Assembly: GCA_029962745.1 (NCBI GenBank)
Contig: CM057153.1
Location: forward strand, 36,287,340 to 36,351,339
Direction of reading: 5' to 3'
Length of the DNA: 64,000 bases
DNA from: Echinometra lucunter
Lineage: Eukaryota; Echinodermata; Echinoidea; Camarodonta; Echinometridae
Made by a program: the position numbers and the translations under genes. Positions within the stretch are counted from its first letter, which is position 1. Every line of letters starts with the position of its first letter. A model generated the notes under the pieces. The model had not been told where the DNA came from and ran no database searches. It worked only from the letters and a program-made list of their open reading frames with translations. Shown piece after piece: positions 11,805 to 22,319 of the stretch.

Positions 11805-12170
11805 CTATAATGAAAAAGTGTATATTTTCCTCGCTCGCTGCGCTCGCTCGTTAGATGTTTCATATGCTCACAATGTACTTTACTGAAGTTGTTACTACTT
11901 CTACAATAAAAAGAGAAAAAGTGTGTGTATTTCCTCGCTCGCTTTGCTCGCTCATAATATTTAGAAACAGGGTGGTTTCGGACAGCAAACAATAGACCAG
12001 GAATGTACCAAAACAGAGCAAGGTGACCAGATATATAACTGAGTTATCATATAGGCTATAGCGATCCTATAGTGTATTTTGATGACAAAATGACACGTCT
12101 TTCATTGCAAATAAAGTTGTAATTTTGGCTCGCTCGCTTCGCTCGTACGCAAAATTTTAAAACATGGTAT
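11805..12170. repeat. Tandem repeat units anchored on CTCGCTCGC palindromes
   Basis: Three CTCGCTCGC(T)TCGCTCG-type blocks (about 11831, 11934 and 12130) are separated by related sequence containing AACAGGGTGGTTT, CAGCAAAC and ATTAGACC-like words. The same word order recurs at 27.5-28.2 kb, so this is a dispersed or satellite-like family. No coding capacity. Confidence 0.65.
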
Positions 12171-12302
12171 CTAACAAGATGCGTCAGTTTCCCCAAATTA
12201 AAAACGCTTCACGTCCCTAAAGACACCTTGTTTCGAGATTGTCAACATGATAGAAATAACATATAAATCACACGTACACACCTACCGCACATACTTTTTC
12301 AC

Positions 12303-12500
12303 TCAGTGCCCTCCCCCCTCCAATGCGTTGACCCTGGGGGGGGGGGGGACTCGGTGCAGGAAGCTCCGAAGTTTCTTTGTCATCGTTCCTTGTCTGCTCC
12401 CGCTCTTCCTACGTTCTCGTACTTTTTTTTCTGGCGTTTTTTTTTTTTGGGGGGGGGGGGGGCCCGCCTCCACCGCCCCCTGGCTACGCGGGTGGATCTC
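12303..12500. repeat. G/C-run small repeat element
   Basis: Left part has CCCTCCCCCC and a 12-G run (about 12338); the right part has T13, then G14, then CCCCCTGGCTACGC. It belongs to the small G/C-run elements scattered over the window. The open frames over it are artefacts. Confidence 0.45.
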
Positions 12501-14288
12501 ATGCATGTATTCTTTTATGCAAGCCGGAAAATATGAGCTATTTTTAAAAAAAATTATGACCCCCCCCCCTTTTTTTTTGTTGCTACCACCACTGTTCATT
12601 ACCTTGAAGAGCTCTTATTAAAAGTGCCCATCAAATTGAAACCACATATTAAATATCCATTCTCTGCAGTTACCATGGGGACAAAAACGGGAAGCGACCA
12701 CCATGAACATGGCAGACAAAGAAAGCGGACAAATTAAACAACCTCTCATTCTACCCTTCACAATGGTTCTGGTAGTCAAAAGACTGACGCGTGTGCATTG
12801 TCCTGAGTCAATTAGACAGACTCTTTGGGCAATTCGTACCAGTGAAATTAGTGATTATAACATACCCATAATGTTTGCACTCTGTTAATTAAAGTGGATG
12901 AATCGACTACAGGTATGATGTTTAGGGAGAAGATCCGAAGATTATTTCTATCACTTGTTAATCACTTTAAATATTGTTATTATGAGATGATCCTCAAATA
13001 GATATATAAAAAATAGTTCCAGACCAAAAAGTACATTAGGTGAAAAAAATAATAAGTTCAAGGTTACAAACATAGCCCTACATCATGTACATGTTAGTAC
13101 CTAAAACCACTTAGTTTAATACGGTCAAAAGCAGTACAAAATATGAAAGTCAAATTTTAAAAAATATGACGATCAGAGACAAATTTAACGCAAAATTTTA
13201 TAATAAACGGGTACATGTTTCATAAAAGTATCTATTGAAAAAATGACGTGATCGTGAAAGCAGTGGAAATGTGGATTAAACAAATAGAATGTCATTTACG
13301 AAATTGATTTTCGTATTTCCCAGTACAGAATGAATAAAATCTATTTGCTTGTAGCTGAAAGGTCCATCATTGGTCCTGTAAATTAGAATGAAAGAGAGGG
13401 TTGGGAGGAAAGGGGTACAGAGAGAAAAAGGTAGAAAGAGAAAGAGATAGATGGGAGAGACACAGGCATAGATTGGAAAGAGAGACAGCAGGATGAAAAC
13501 GTTATTTTCTTAATCCATTACCCTACGCCTACCTGAAATGCATTTCAGCCCTTTTCTGGAAGGACAGCACGCTCAGAGTAAAAATTGAGTATAGCGTTTT
13601 AGTCACCATTAACATTACAGATTAAAAATTAAATAATCGGAAATTGCACTTCGTGTCGAAGCTCTAAAGCCGTTTAATTAAAAGTCAAGGTCTCATTAAT
13701 GATCGATTAGCATGGCTTAAACATCACTGGCTTTCCAGTCAGTAATTCCCGTCATGGAGACAAGTTTCCACTCAGGTATATAGCACTCTTGTGAAGACAT
13801 AATTGCGGTTCAGTTTTATGCCGAAGTGATGACATCGGGGTTGAGCTCCAAGAGTGGCCGATGAAATCTGAGACAACATTCAACGTTAGCTGCACATGCG
13901 GGACTGTATACCACGAAATGGACAACACACAATCAGAAGGGGTGAATTTTCTGAGTACAGATGCAAGGAAATTTCAATTGTACCAGTATACGCACTGTCA
14001 CGGTCGATGCAAATAAAAGGTTAATAAGTTGGAGAAAATATTCATAACAAGAATAACTCTGAGTTATGTTGGCTCTAGAAAAGACAGTATTCGCAATCAC
14101 TCTGGGTTTCGTTTTAAACCCACATAGAGTCGTTCTGGGGAATGCTAATGGAAAAAAAAATCAGATACCTACTGGCCGAAGTTAAGTACGAAAGGACTGT
14201 AAGCTGTAACTATTTTTGTTTTAAAGACGACATTGTGATCGACTAAAGACATATGCTTTTGTAGATAGTGTGAATTCTTCATGACATA
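12501..14288. other. No supported gene; upstream region of second receptor gene
   Basis: AT-rich with a GA-rich patch (13387-13490). A 61-codon open frame at 12703-12888 is unrecognised. No promoter motif can be assigned. Confidence 0.4.
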
Positions 14289-15311
14289 ATGGTTTCCAAC
14301 GGCTTCGTCGTCTTATTAAAAACCTTCTTGTGCCTATCCAGTGCCACCAATGTAATCTCCTACATTTTTATTGTCGTTTGCATCGTTCGACGTCCTTCTC
14401 TCCAAACTATCACCAACTACTTCTTGTTCTCGACGGGTCTGGCAAACATTTTATTCCAGTTCTTATGCATCATCTTAATTTTCTCAGACTACTGCTCCAT
14501 CAACAGCCCAAAGGCTTTTCTGATATTCCTGTTCCTTGGCATGTTCGCCGTCTTTGCTAACACTGTTTTGGTAACGATAGAAACCTACTTGAAGATATGC
14601 CATCCCTTCTGGTACTCTCGCGTCATCACTGAGCGAAAGTGTTTCTTGTTGATCGCGTTGACATGGATAAGCTGCATTCTTCTGGGGGCTGTCGCAGGAA
14701 TTATTTTAACAGTCGGAAGGTTCTCTGAAGTATCAACATGCCCACTTGGACATTTGGTTTCCCAGCGTGGTAAAAGATTCAGCAACATGGTGAACATAGT
14801 TTTTGTGCCATCTTTGGTGATCATCACTGTCTTTAAGATGTTGGTTATCCGTACTGCGAGGAAACAAGCAAGTAAGGTAGCGTCTGTTGGTGCGAGGGAA
14901 TCTCATCAGCCATGTCAGCAACAAAAGAACCGCCAGATAGCCGAACAGCTACGGCAAAAATTCAAAAACATTCGCAAGAACACCATTAACCTTGCTATCT
15001 TTGTTTCAGTGTACTTTTGTGGCTGGGTACCCGTCATGATTATTTTCAATGTTTGTTTCCAATTAGGTTGTCTATGGTTGAATGCAAATGCGTTCACCGC
15101 TTTTTCCATCATTGTGATTAATCTGACATCACTTGGACCGTTGGTCTATACTCTAAGACAGTCAGAGTTCTCTCGGCTGCAGAAGGTCTACCTTCAACAA
15201 GTGAAAGTCTGTGTGTATGGACATTTAGGGGGAATACGCAAGAGTCAAGTAAATGTGATCCAGTCTGGAACTAAAGGAGATACAGAGATTGGTGCATCAG
15301 GCCCTAACTGA
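14289..15311 (+). CDS. Intronless rhodopsin-like GPCR (surreal-GPCR type), copy 2
   Basis: Predicted seven-transmembrane receptor of 340 residues in a single exon, a close paralogue of the gene at 6622. They share long identical blocks such as PSLQTITNYFLFSTG (36-50), ILIF (62-65), NTVLVTIETYLK (91-102), VPSLVIIT (173-180) and SLGPLVYTLRQSEFSRLQK-like TM7 and tail. Membrane segments lie at about 7-33, 39-65, 75-97, 115-137, 165-189, 231-256 and 266-288. C69 and C151 can form the usual disulfide. DRY is replaced by E98-T99-Y100; TM6 has CGWVP (244-248); TM7 ends GPLVY (283-287). Loop 3 has CQQQKN where copy 1 has ten glutamines. The ATG has A at -3 and a nearby upstream out-of-frame ATG at 14281. 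AATAAA at 15692 and 15832 are possible polyadenylation signals. Ligand unknown. Confidence 0.9.
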   Translation: MVSNGFVVLLKTFLCLSSATNVISYIFIVVCIVRRPSLQTITNYFLFSTGLANILFQFLCIILIFSDYCSINSPKAFLIFLFLGMFAVFANTVLVTIETYLKICHPFWYSRVITERKCFLLIALTWISCILLGAVAGIILTVGRFSEVSTCPLGHLVSQRGKRFSNMVNIVFVPSLVIITVFKMLVIRTARKQASKVASVGARESHQPCQQQKNRQIAEQLRQKFKNIRKNTINLAIFVSVYFCGWVPVMIIFNVCFQLGCLWLNANAFTAFSIIVINLTSLGPLVYTLRQSEFSRLQKVYLQQVKVCVYGHLGGIRKSQVNVIQSGTKGDTEIGASGPN

Positions 15312-16031
15312 TAAAATATTCTTATTATTAGGGTCTACTTGTTTATTCAATTGTTTTTGTGCATTCCAACACTGACGAAAATTTAGGCTGCTTCATTAGT
15401 GCTTTTTATTTCAAGAAAAAAATGTATTACCAGTACAGATTTGTAGGTACAGATCGTCACATAATTGCACTGAAAATTTACTAAACGATCCCCAATTGTT
15501 CAAGTCAAATGTAAAAAGTCGTGATTTCCAGCGCCAATAGAATACAAATAATGCACATGACAGAGGGCCTAAGTAAGTGGATTACTAGATCCACTCTGGA
15601 ATGTCGCCTCGTATGTTTTGGAATTTTCCAAAGTTACAGAGGGTGGATAAATCTTACTAACGCCCTACCAAATCATGTGCATAATTTGTTTAATAAAATG
15701 GTGGCAATATGGTCGAGTTGCCACAGCTTTTATAAAGTGTGGGAAGCCAAAGCAAAGTAACCTTTCAGCGGTCATTGGTACCGGTCATAAGTAAAAGTCA
15801 TCAGCAACTTTCGCTGTTAAATAGACATTATAATAAAGACTGGTCACGTGATAGATATCAGCCAATCATTTCATAAGGATCCATATCACCATTCTATAAT
15901 AGGGAATACAACTGAATCATGATTAATTACATTTAGGAGAACTAAATTCAGAGACCGCAGAGTTTTCCTTATCATTCACAATGAAGGAAAACGCAGAGAA
16001 GTTAATGGCTTTCAATACCCATTTAGGTTAA
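15312..16031. other. No supported gene
   Basis: 3' flank of the second receptor gene. A 79-codon frame at 15521-15760 is not recognisable. Confidence 0.4.
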
Positions 16032-16912
16032 GGTCACAAAAGCCTGCTCTGGCGCCACTGGAATTTAGGCATCGCCCAACGATTTCGAGCGGACTCTAAA
16101 GCCTCAGCGATGCCCGGCCGATGTCCTGTCGATTTCCCGTCGGTTGCCCGTCGATTTTAGTAAAAAGTTGGCAAAATCGGGGGATTTTCTCCGCGCGGCG
16201 TCCGAGCAGTGACCGAATGATGACCCACCGGTTTCTGCACGATCTCCCACCTGCCAACGGCCAATTTTTAAGAAATCGCCCGGCGTCCGACCGGTGATCG
16301 GCGGGGAATTTGCGGGTGTCCTGTAGGTGTACCGGCGGCGGCCCGCCGGTCTTCTCCGGAAATTTCTCAGGAACGAGCAGGGTATATGATTGCCTTTTGG
16401 ATATCAACAAAAACGCTTTTTGCACTGCATCTGACAGGTCAACGAGGTCTACGATGCCGTTGATTCCATCTCAACGACCACGACAGCGAAATCCACAAGT
16501 CCATAGGCTGAGCAAAGGATGTGGGGAATTAAGCAGGCGTCGCCCGGACGCCGGTCTATTTCAAACTAGCCCACCGGTGACCGACCGATCTCCTAGCGAA
16601 GCACAGGCGGCAACTGCTCGGCAGACTTTTCATCTGGCGCCTTCGATTTTTGACCTAAATAGCTCGAAGGCGACCGCTCGATTAGGTCGGTCTCCGGGCG
16701 GTGACCGCTCAAGCAGCGAGCGTATTTTGGGCGGCAAGTGAAAAGTGAGCAGGCGCCGCCGAAATTTTAACTCCGCACTAAAACATCAGCGGCGACCGAG
16801 CGATGCCCTAAATAACAGCAGTGCCCGGGCGGCCGCTGCTCGGTGCCCGGGCGAAATTGGCTAAAAACTCGCCTTCCGGCCGCCGAGCAGACTGATTTTG
16901 GGCTTTGTGACC
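16032..16912. mobile_element. GC-rich element with short terminal inverted repeats
   Basis: GGTCACAAAAGCC (16032-16044) and GGCTTTGTGACC (16901-16912) are inverted ends, backed by a GCCNGAGCAG-like block inside each end. The interior is visibly much richer in G+C than all flanking DNA and is built from many short variants of CGACCG, GCCCGG, GCCGGGC and CCGTCG. Open frames of 109 codons (minus) and 143 codons (plus) exist but look like by-products of the high G+C. I see no clear target duplication. A non-autonomous transposon is the best reading. Confidence 0.55.
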
Positions 16913-16942
16913 GTAGCATTAGCTTTAATTCGAATTGAATTC

Positions 16943-16944
<2 letters not shown>

Positions 16945-16974
<30 letters not shown>
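16945..16974. repeat. (GA)n microsatellite
   Basis: Fourteen or so GA units. Confidence 0.9.
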
Positions 16975-16979
<5 letters not shown>

Positions 16980-17106
16980 GGGGTTGGGAGGAAAGGAGTA
17001 CAGAGACCACCATAAAACTTGCTTACTATGGCATCAGAAGGGATATTTTGCAGTGTTTTAAGACTTAAAGCTCACTAATAACTTATAAGTATAGCTTCAA
17101 AATTTT

Positions 17107-17440
17107 ATGAAGAAACACATAATTGATAATGTGCTCGAAATCTCTTTTATTACATTTATGATATCTTGTAATGCAGCTACAATTGCATACAATGTACATA
17201 ATTATGTTTTATACTTTCCCCTCTCAAACAAATTACTTTTTTATTTTAAATGTCAATTGTACATTTATCATTCTGTACGGGAACTACACTGTACACCTCT
17301 GAACTTTTTGCTTGTAGTTTTACTTTTTCTTTGTAAATATAGTTTGTACAGTCATTTTTGAAGTGCTTTATATGTAGTTTTTATGATTTTGAAATAAAAA
17401 AGAATTGAGTCGAATTGAACTGAATTGAATTAGTTAAACT
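17107..17440 (+). repeat. Probable LINE 3' end with (TTGAA)n-type tail
   Basis: AT-rich stretch ending in AATAAA and then variants of GAATTGA (17400-17440). This is the form of a retroposon 3' end with a tandem tail. An 84-codon open frame inside it has no similarity I know. Confidence 0.45.
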
Positions 17441-17487
17441 GAACTTAATCTGTAAAAATTTATATCATTATATCGCTAATTACTTAA

Positions 17488-18378
17488 ACCATGCGTCCCC
17501 CCCCCAAAAAAAAAAACAACTTTACACTTTTGAAATGGCTGCCAAATGAAAAATACATGATTCTGGAGGAAAAGGCTTATACGTATGGATAGCTCATGGA
17601 CTCAACTTTCATATGAGACCAAAACGGCCGAAAATAATCATGCTTGGGTGAGCACTGCTCACTTTTGTAAAGGATATGAAAATTGGGTTGCGCAGGAATT
17701 GCACCTTTCAATTTGTGAGAGATGAGTCCTTTGGAGGTTACAGAACTGAGGGTGATAATATCATGAATTCATGGTCAGTTGCAATCAGTTTAGGTGTGCT
17801 GAGTGAATTTTGTGGTTTATTAAATCAAAATTTCATGCGTGAGTGAACGGGAATTGAAAACAAAGACTGACATGTTCATTTTACCAATTTGTGTTACACT
17901 GTACCGTATTTCCCATCTACCCAACAAAGTCCTACCTTACATCTCACCATCACCCAATCCTGACTCCCATGAACACACCACTGAATCTACCAGGGAAAGG
18001 TACAATGCTACAATAATGAATGCAATTCCCTTTCACTCATGCATAAAATTTTGATTTAATGAACCATAAATTCACTCAGCAAACTTAAACTGATTGCAAC
18101 TGATTATGAATTTATCATATCAACCTCAATTTTGTAACCTCCAGAGGACTTACCTCTCACAAATTGAAAGGCGCAATTCATGCGCAACCTAATTTTCATA
18201 CCCTTTACAAAAGTGAGCAGTGCTCCCCCAAGCATGAATTATTTTCAGCCTTTTTGGTTTCATGTGAAAGTTGAGTCAATGAGCTATCCATAAATATAAA
18301 CCTTTTCCGCCAGAATCACATATTTTTTTATTTGGCAGCCATTTCAAAAGTGTAAAGTTTTTGGGGGGACACACGTTA
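17488..18378. mobile_element. Large foldback element (arms about 360 bp)
   Basis: The left arm (17488-17857) and right arm (18022-18378) are near-complete reverse complements. Matching words include ATGGCTGCCAAATGAAAAA, AGCACTGCTCACTTTTGTAAA, CAATTTGTGAGAG and ATTAAATCAAAATTT. The loop of about 164 bp (17858-18021) does not pair. Ends carry C8-9 / G6 runs next to CGTCC or CGTGTGTCC. No transposase; a non-autonomous foldback element or an inverted pair of one repeat. Confidence 0.85.
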
Positions 18379-18545
18379 GATTAATTGCCTATATCACAAA
18401 AGCTAGGCTTTAAATCCCTCCACATCCTTTGGTCACCTTTCTATGTCAAATTCATGTATTTTCATTTTTTTGTTGCTGTTGCGATTTTTGTACATATTGT
18501 TGTCGTTTTTTGTCAAATGTGGAATCTGAATAAATCAAATCAATT
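18379..18545 (+). repeat. Probable LINE 3' end
   Basis: Ends TGGAATCTGAATAAATCAAATCAAT, a retroposon-like AATAAA plus (ATCAA)n tail. It abuts the foldback element. Confidence 0.4.
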
Positions 18546-18789
18546 CATACTCCGCCTGTTACTTATACACGTAATGTACTACAACGTTCAATATGTAGAG
18601 CTGTGGTCAAGGACAAACAGTTTCTGTATATTTCAAGAAGATTTTTGTTGAAATGAATAAATCAGCAAATGACAAATAATTCGACGTTAGAATCTAGTTT
18701 GAGTTTTCTGTATTTAAAAGCATATAGAGTGTTTAATTGCTTGTACTATAATGTGTATATTTTTGTTCTTCATGATATGTTTCTTTTTA

Positions 18790-18872
18790 TCTTTTTGGTT
18801 TAGAACCCTTTGAAAAACAGCTGTTAGCTGACAAGGGCTATCCAACCCATGAGTGGAGAATAAATGAATCAA
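18790..18872 (+). repeat. Retroposon-like 3' end fragment
   Basis: ACAAGGGCTATCCAACCC followed by GAGAATAAATGAATCAA resembles the stem plus tail of LINE 3' ends. Short and tentative. Confidence 0.3.
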
Positions 18873-18889
18873 ATTTGTCTATGTTGTAT

Positions 18890-18940
18890 GGTGTGTGTGT
18901 GTGTGGGTGTGTGGGTGTGTGGGTGTGTGGGTGTGTTGGC
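18890..18940. repeat. (GTGTGTGG)n microsatellite
   Basis: GT run passing into GTGTGTGG units. Confidence 0.9.
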
Positions 18941-19739
18941 AAAATCATTGTTTTGCGTCTTACAATGATTTTGTAATTACTTAATCAGTTGTTATTGTTG
19001 TTTTATCATAAAATAATAGTTCATGATAATTACTTTTAACAGGGGGCCTACACCCTACAAGCTCTGCTTCTTAGTCGGCCCTCCTTCCCTTTCAATTTTT
19101 TTTTTCTAATTCATTGTATTGTGCAAATTTATCTATATGTATGTTAATATGTGAAATAAACTGTTCCATCATTGTAAATATGAAAAATTGAAAGAGGAAA
19201 AATTAATGAATTGAATTGAAAAAAAAAGTATTGGCGAGGTACGCGCGCGCGTGTATGTGTGCGCGTGCGTACCCTCGGGAATAGGAATACGAGTAGGCAT
19301 GTCATTCGTGTAAATAACACTTGATTCATATGCAGTTCATTTTTGTTACCATTGTTTTGATAGTTTACGTTACCATTGTTTTGATAGTTTACTTTTCACT
19401 CTTGATTAGTGGTTGATGTCCATGATTTATTTTTATTTTTTTTTAAATTCATTTGCAGTTAGTGTGTGCTTTCAGTAATCGAAATGCTTAGCTAAATTGC
19501 CATTATTAATTCACATCTCTAATTACACAATCTTGTTATTTTTCCTTTTTTGGAGGGGGGGGGGTAGGCCTACTGCTTTGCATATCTAATTGATATTCAG
19601 TTTTACCCCTTTAACATTATTATTGACTGTAGTTAAGTCATATACAATTCAAGTCTCAAAATTTTTCAACCTCTGTACATCTTATTTAATTCTACTTTTC
19701 ATTGATTGAAATAATAATTTACCTCAAGTTATGTTTATA

Positions 19740-19832
19740 CTTGATTTTTTTCAGTGCCCTTGAAAAGGGTGACATGGAAAATAAAAACTCATTGTCATTG
19801 TCACTGTCATTGTCATTGTCATTGTCACTGCT
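19740..19832 (+). repeat. LINE-like 3' end with (CATTGT)n tail
   Basis: GCCCTTGAAAAGGGTGACAT forms a small stem, then AATAAA, then tandem CATTGT / CACTGT hexamers. Stem, signal and hexamer tail together indicate a 3' end of a CR1/L2-like element. Confidence 0.55.
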
Positions 19833-20099
19833 TGAATGAAGGTGTGTGCATTTTTGCAGTTGTAAGGCATGATTTGCACAATGCATTGTTTGACGCTCAC
19901 GTATTACAACGCCCTTATTTGTAGACTGTTAAAGTGATTACACAATGGTATTTTTTTTTTTTTTTTATATATGATCGAGAATAGAATTCTAAGAAGAATA
20001 ACATTACAAATTTGATGATTTTTCAATCGAAATCAATGCATTTTGGCTAATTTTCTCAAAAAAAGTCAAAAGTTGACCAAAAAATTTGAGTACGAGGTA
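19833..20099. other. Nothing identified
   Basis: Contains a T run (about 19951-19966). Confidence 0.4.
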
Positions 20100-20246
20100 T
20101 GACGTCAAAGTGGGTACCTAGCTTCGCGCATTGCAGTTGTGCTGCGCGCTAGACTGTACAATATGCATTATACCTAGCGCGCATTTTGCTAGAATTGCGC
20201 GATATGGTACCCACTTTGACGTCATTTTGACGTCAAAGTGGGTACC
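20100..20246. repeat. Three-armed palindrome with CRE octamers
   Basis: GACGTCAAAGTGGGTACC occurs at 20101-20118, inverted at 20206-20223 and direct at 20229-20246. The last two form a perfect 19-bp stem with a 3-nt loop. TGACGTCA, the consensus CREB/ATF palindrome, occurs at 20100, 20217 and 20228. The DNA between the first two copies is also partly self-complementary (TCGCGCA, GCGCGCTAG). It may be a small foldback element. Confidence 0.75.
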
Positions 20247-20420
20247 CAGTTGAAACTGGGTCACAGCTGAGGGGTCAAAAATATCCTGAAATCTTACCAC
20301 ATTTGGGGGTTTCCTTGGCAACACGACTTTTTAAAAAACTTTAGGCAGATGATTTTCTGCTAATGAAATCATGCTCTTTTAAATGAACCAACATTGATTC
20401 AGCATTGGGTATCCCCTTTA

Positions 20421-20613
20421 GGTGCTTTCACACATGATGCGACAGTATACAAATAGCGAATAGACATGAGTGCGATGGTACGAGATTTCGCATGAGGTGA
20501 AAGAGCGAACTTCTATTCAACTCGCCCTATACCCCATAGGCTTGTACTTGTACACAAAAAAAGTGTGGTGACACAGCGTGTTACCACACTGTCGCATCAT
20601 GTGTGAAAGCACC
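20421..20613. mobile_element. MITE with perfect 26-bp TIRs and TTA duplication
   Basis: The first 26 bp (20421-20446, starting GGTGCTTTCACACATGATG) are exactly the reverse complement of 20588-20613. TTA at 20418-20420 and 20614-20616 flanks it. A 3-bp TWA duplication and G-rich terminal GGTG fit PIF/Harbinger-like MITEs by family knowledge. It is 193 bp with no coding capacity. Confidence 0.85.
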
Positions 20614-20616
20614 TTA

Positions 20617-22319
20617 GAGAGCAATTATTAATATCATGCATGACATCACATCATTATCTTATTAGGCTAATAATGATTTCTGACGTAGGATGTGACTTTG
20701 AGATACAATCTCATCTCGTGATTGGTTTTTGGTAGTTTACTGTCAGACCTATGAGCAATTAAACTCTTTTAGTGAAAGATAGATTGTAAGTCAATAGAAA
20801 TTATTTGATTAAGAAAACGATTCTTTGCTTGTAGTATACGGAAATTGCCTTCGCCTTCAGTCCTGCTGATTCTGTCAAAATCTGATACGGGGATAAAGGC
20901 GATCGGAAATTAAAGCTGTTTACTGACATATCTGAATATGAAAACGTGCACATGAAAAAAAAATGAATATAATTATGTTCGAGTGCCACACCCGGATCAT
21001 GTGAGAGTGTGAGAGATAACAGGGGGATGGAAATAATTTTGCAATATTCCTTCAAAAATATAGTTTAAAACGTGTCGGAAAAATTTGATTCAGGAGTAAT
21101 ACTTTATAAAATGTTAGCTTTCCATCAATTAATAGAAAAGTATGAAAACAGCAAACTTAAAGTTTGAGGGCATCCTGGATGTATCTCCAAAAAGCAACCA
21201 TTTTCTAGATTTTCTTTGTCGGCAAGGCATTTTTTGTACTTTATCTAGTTCACCAAAAAAATCTGTTCAATTAAAATAGAAAATACAGCATAGATTGCAC
21301 TGCTTGCGAGAGATTGCCCTTTGTAGGCGTGATCTTCTGTACTGAAAAGTGAAACTTTCATAATGATCCTATTGTTATCAAACTTCCTCCGAAACATGAT
21401 CATTGCTCATGACTTTCACACGACTGTTCGGGAATCTATCTAGCCTTGCAACTCAAAGAGGAAGGCATCCACACTTTATAGCACGAAAAGTGAGACTCAT
21501 ATCTCATTATTAAGAAAAAAAAAGAGTATTGAAGAGGGGGCGGTAGTAAAAAAATGGCTCTAACAGTAAGGTTATCAAAGGTAATGCTAGATTATGAAGG
21601 TTACATAAACGGAAAGTGTATAAGCTCGGGTTGTTTCTCTTTCTTTCTAGTAACGTATTTCGATGGTAACTAGTATTTTCTTCACCCCTCAACGGCTTCA
21701 TAAACGTTGAAAGTACTTTACGTTACAGTTCTCACGTCATCTCATATTTATGATAGCTTGGTATGAATTATTGCCCAGAGCAATTAGTCTGCCCGTCATT
21801 TCTTTGATTGCACATCATAATACCGGTTTCAAATCGATAAACTGTAAGTACCGGAGTTCAAACTTATATGTTTACACTGTTGTTACTAATTGAAAGTTTG
21901 ATCACGCGATGTCGTTGACGAAGGTTGAATAAAACTGGAGCGCCGGGAGTGTCAGTTGTTACAGACATGAGCGCTATACAAGAACCCACTATTATTGTTA
22001 TCATTAATCAGACATTTCATTCCAATGAAGAAAACATGAAAGCCTTTTAGATGCGGAGGTTACTTAACAGCTTAAGAAGCAAATTCTTCTCAGTGTCATA
22101 TCCATCTAAATGAGTTCATATCGTATTTTTGCGGACGATATAGGCCTTCTCCGCTAGTAAAAAAAAGTCAGTGGATTATTCTTGCTCTCTCTGTCGACAG
22201 TGCAGAACGATTCCTAGCCGATATCTTTAAAGGATATAATAAATGAGCTAATTGTTAATTTGACTTTTAATAGCTTGCTGAAAAGAAAGGTGTGAATCTC
22301 ATTCAATGCATTGGTAACA
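20617..22319. other. No supported gene; upstream region of third receptor gene
   Basis: A short repeat end is visible at about 21960-22010 (GAGCGCTATACAAGAACCC then ATTATTGTTATCATT), a retroposon-type tail also echoed near 56040. Short open frames elsewhere are unconvincing. Confidence 0.4.

Noticed and set aside
16096..16741. 109- and 143-codon frames in the GC-rich block
   Set aside because: High G+C lowers stop frequency, the frames overlap on opposite strands, and no domain is visible.
22311..22319. Upstream TTG codon as start of the third receptor
   Set aside because: TTG starts are not expected here; the first in-frame ATG is at 22320 with a purine at -3.
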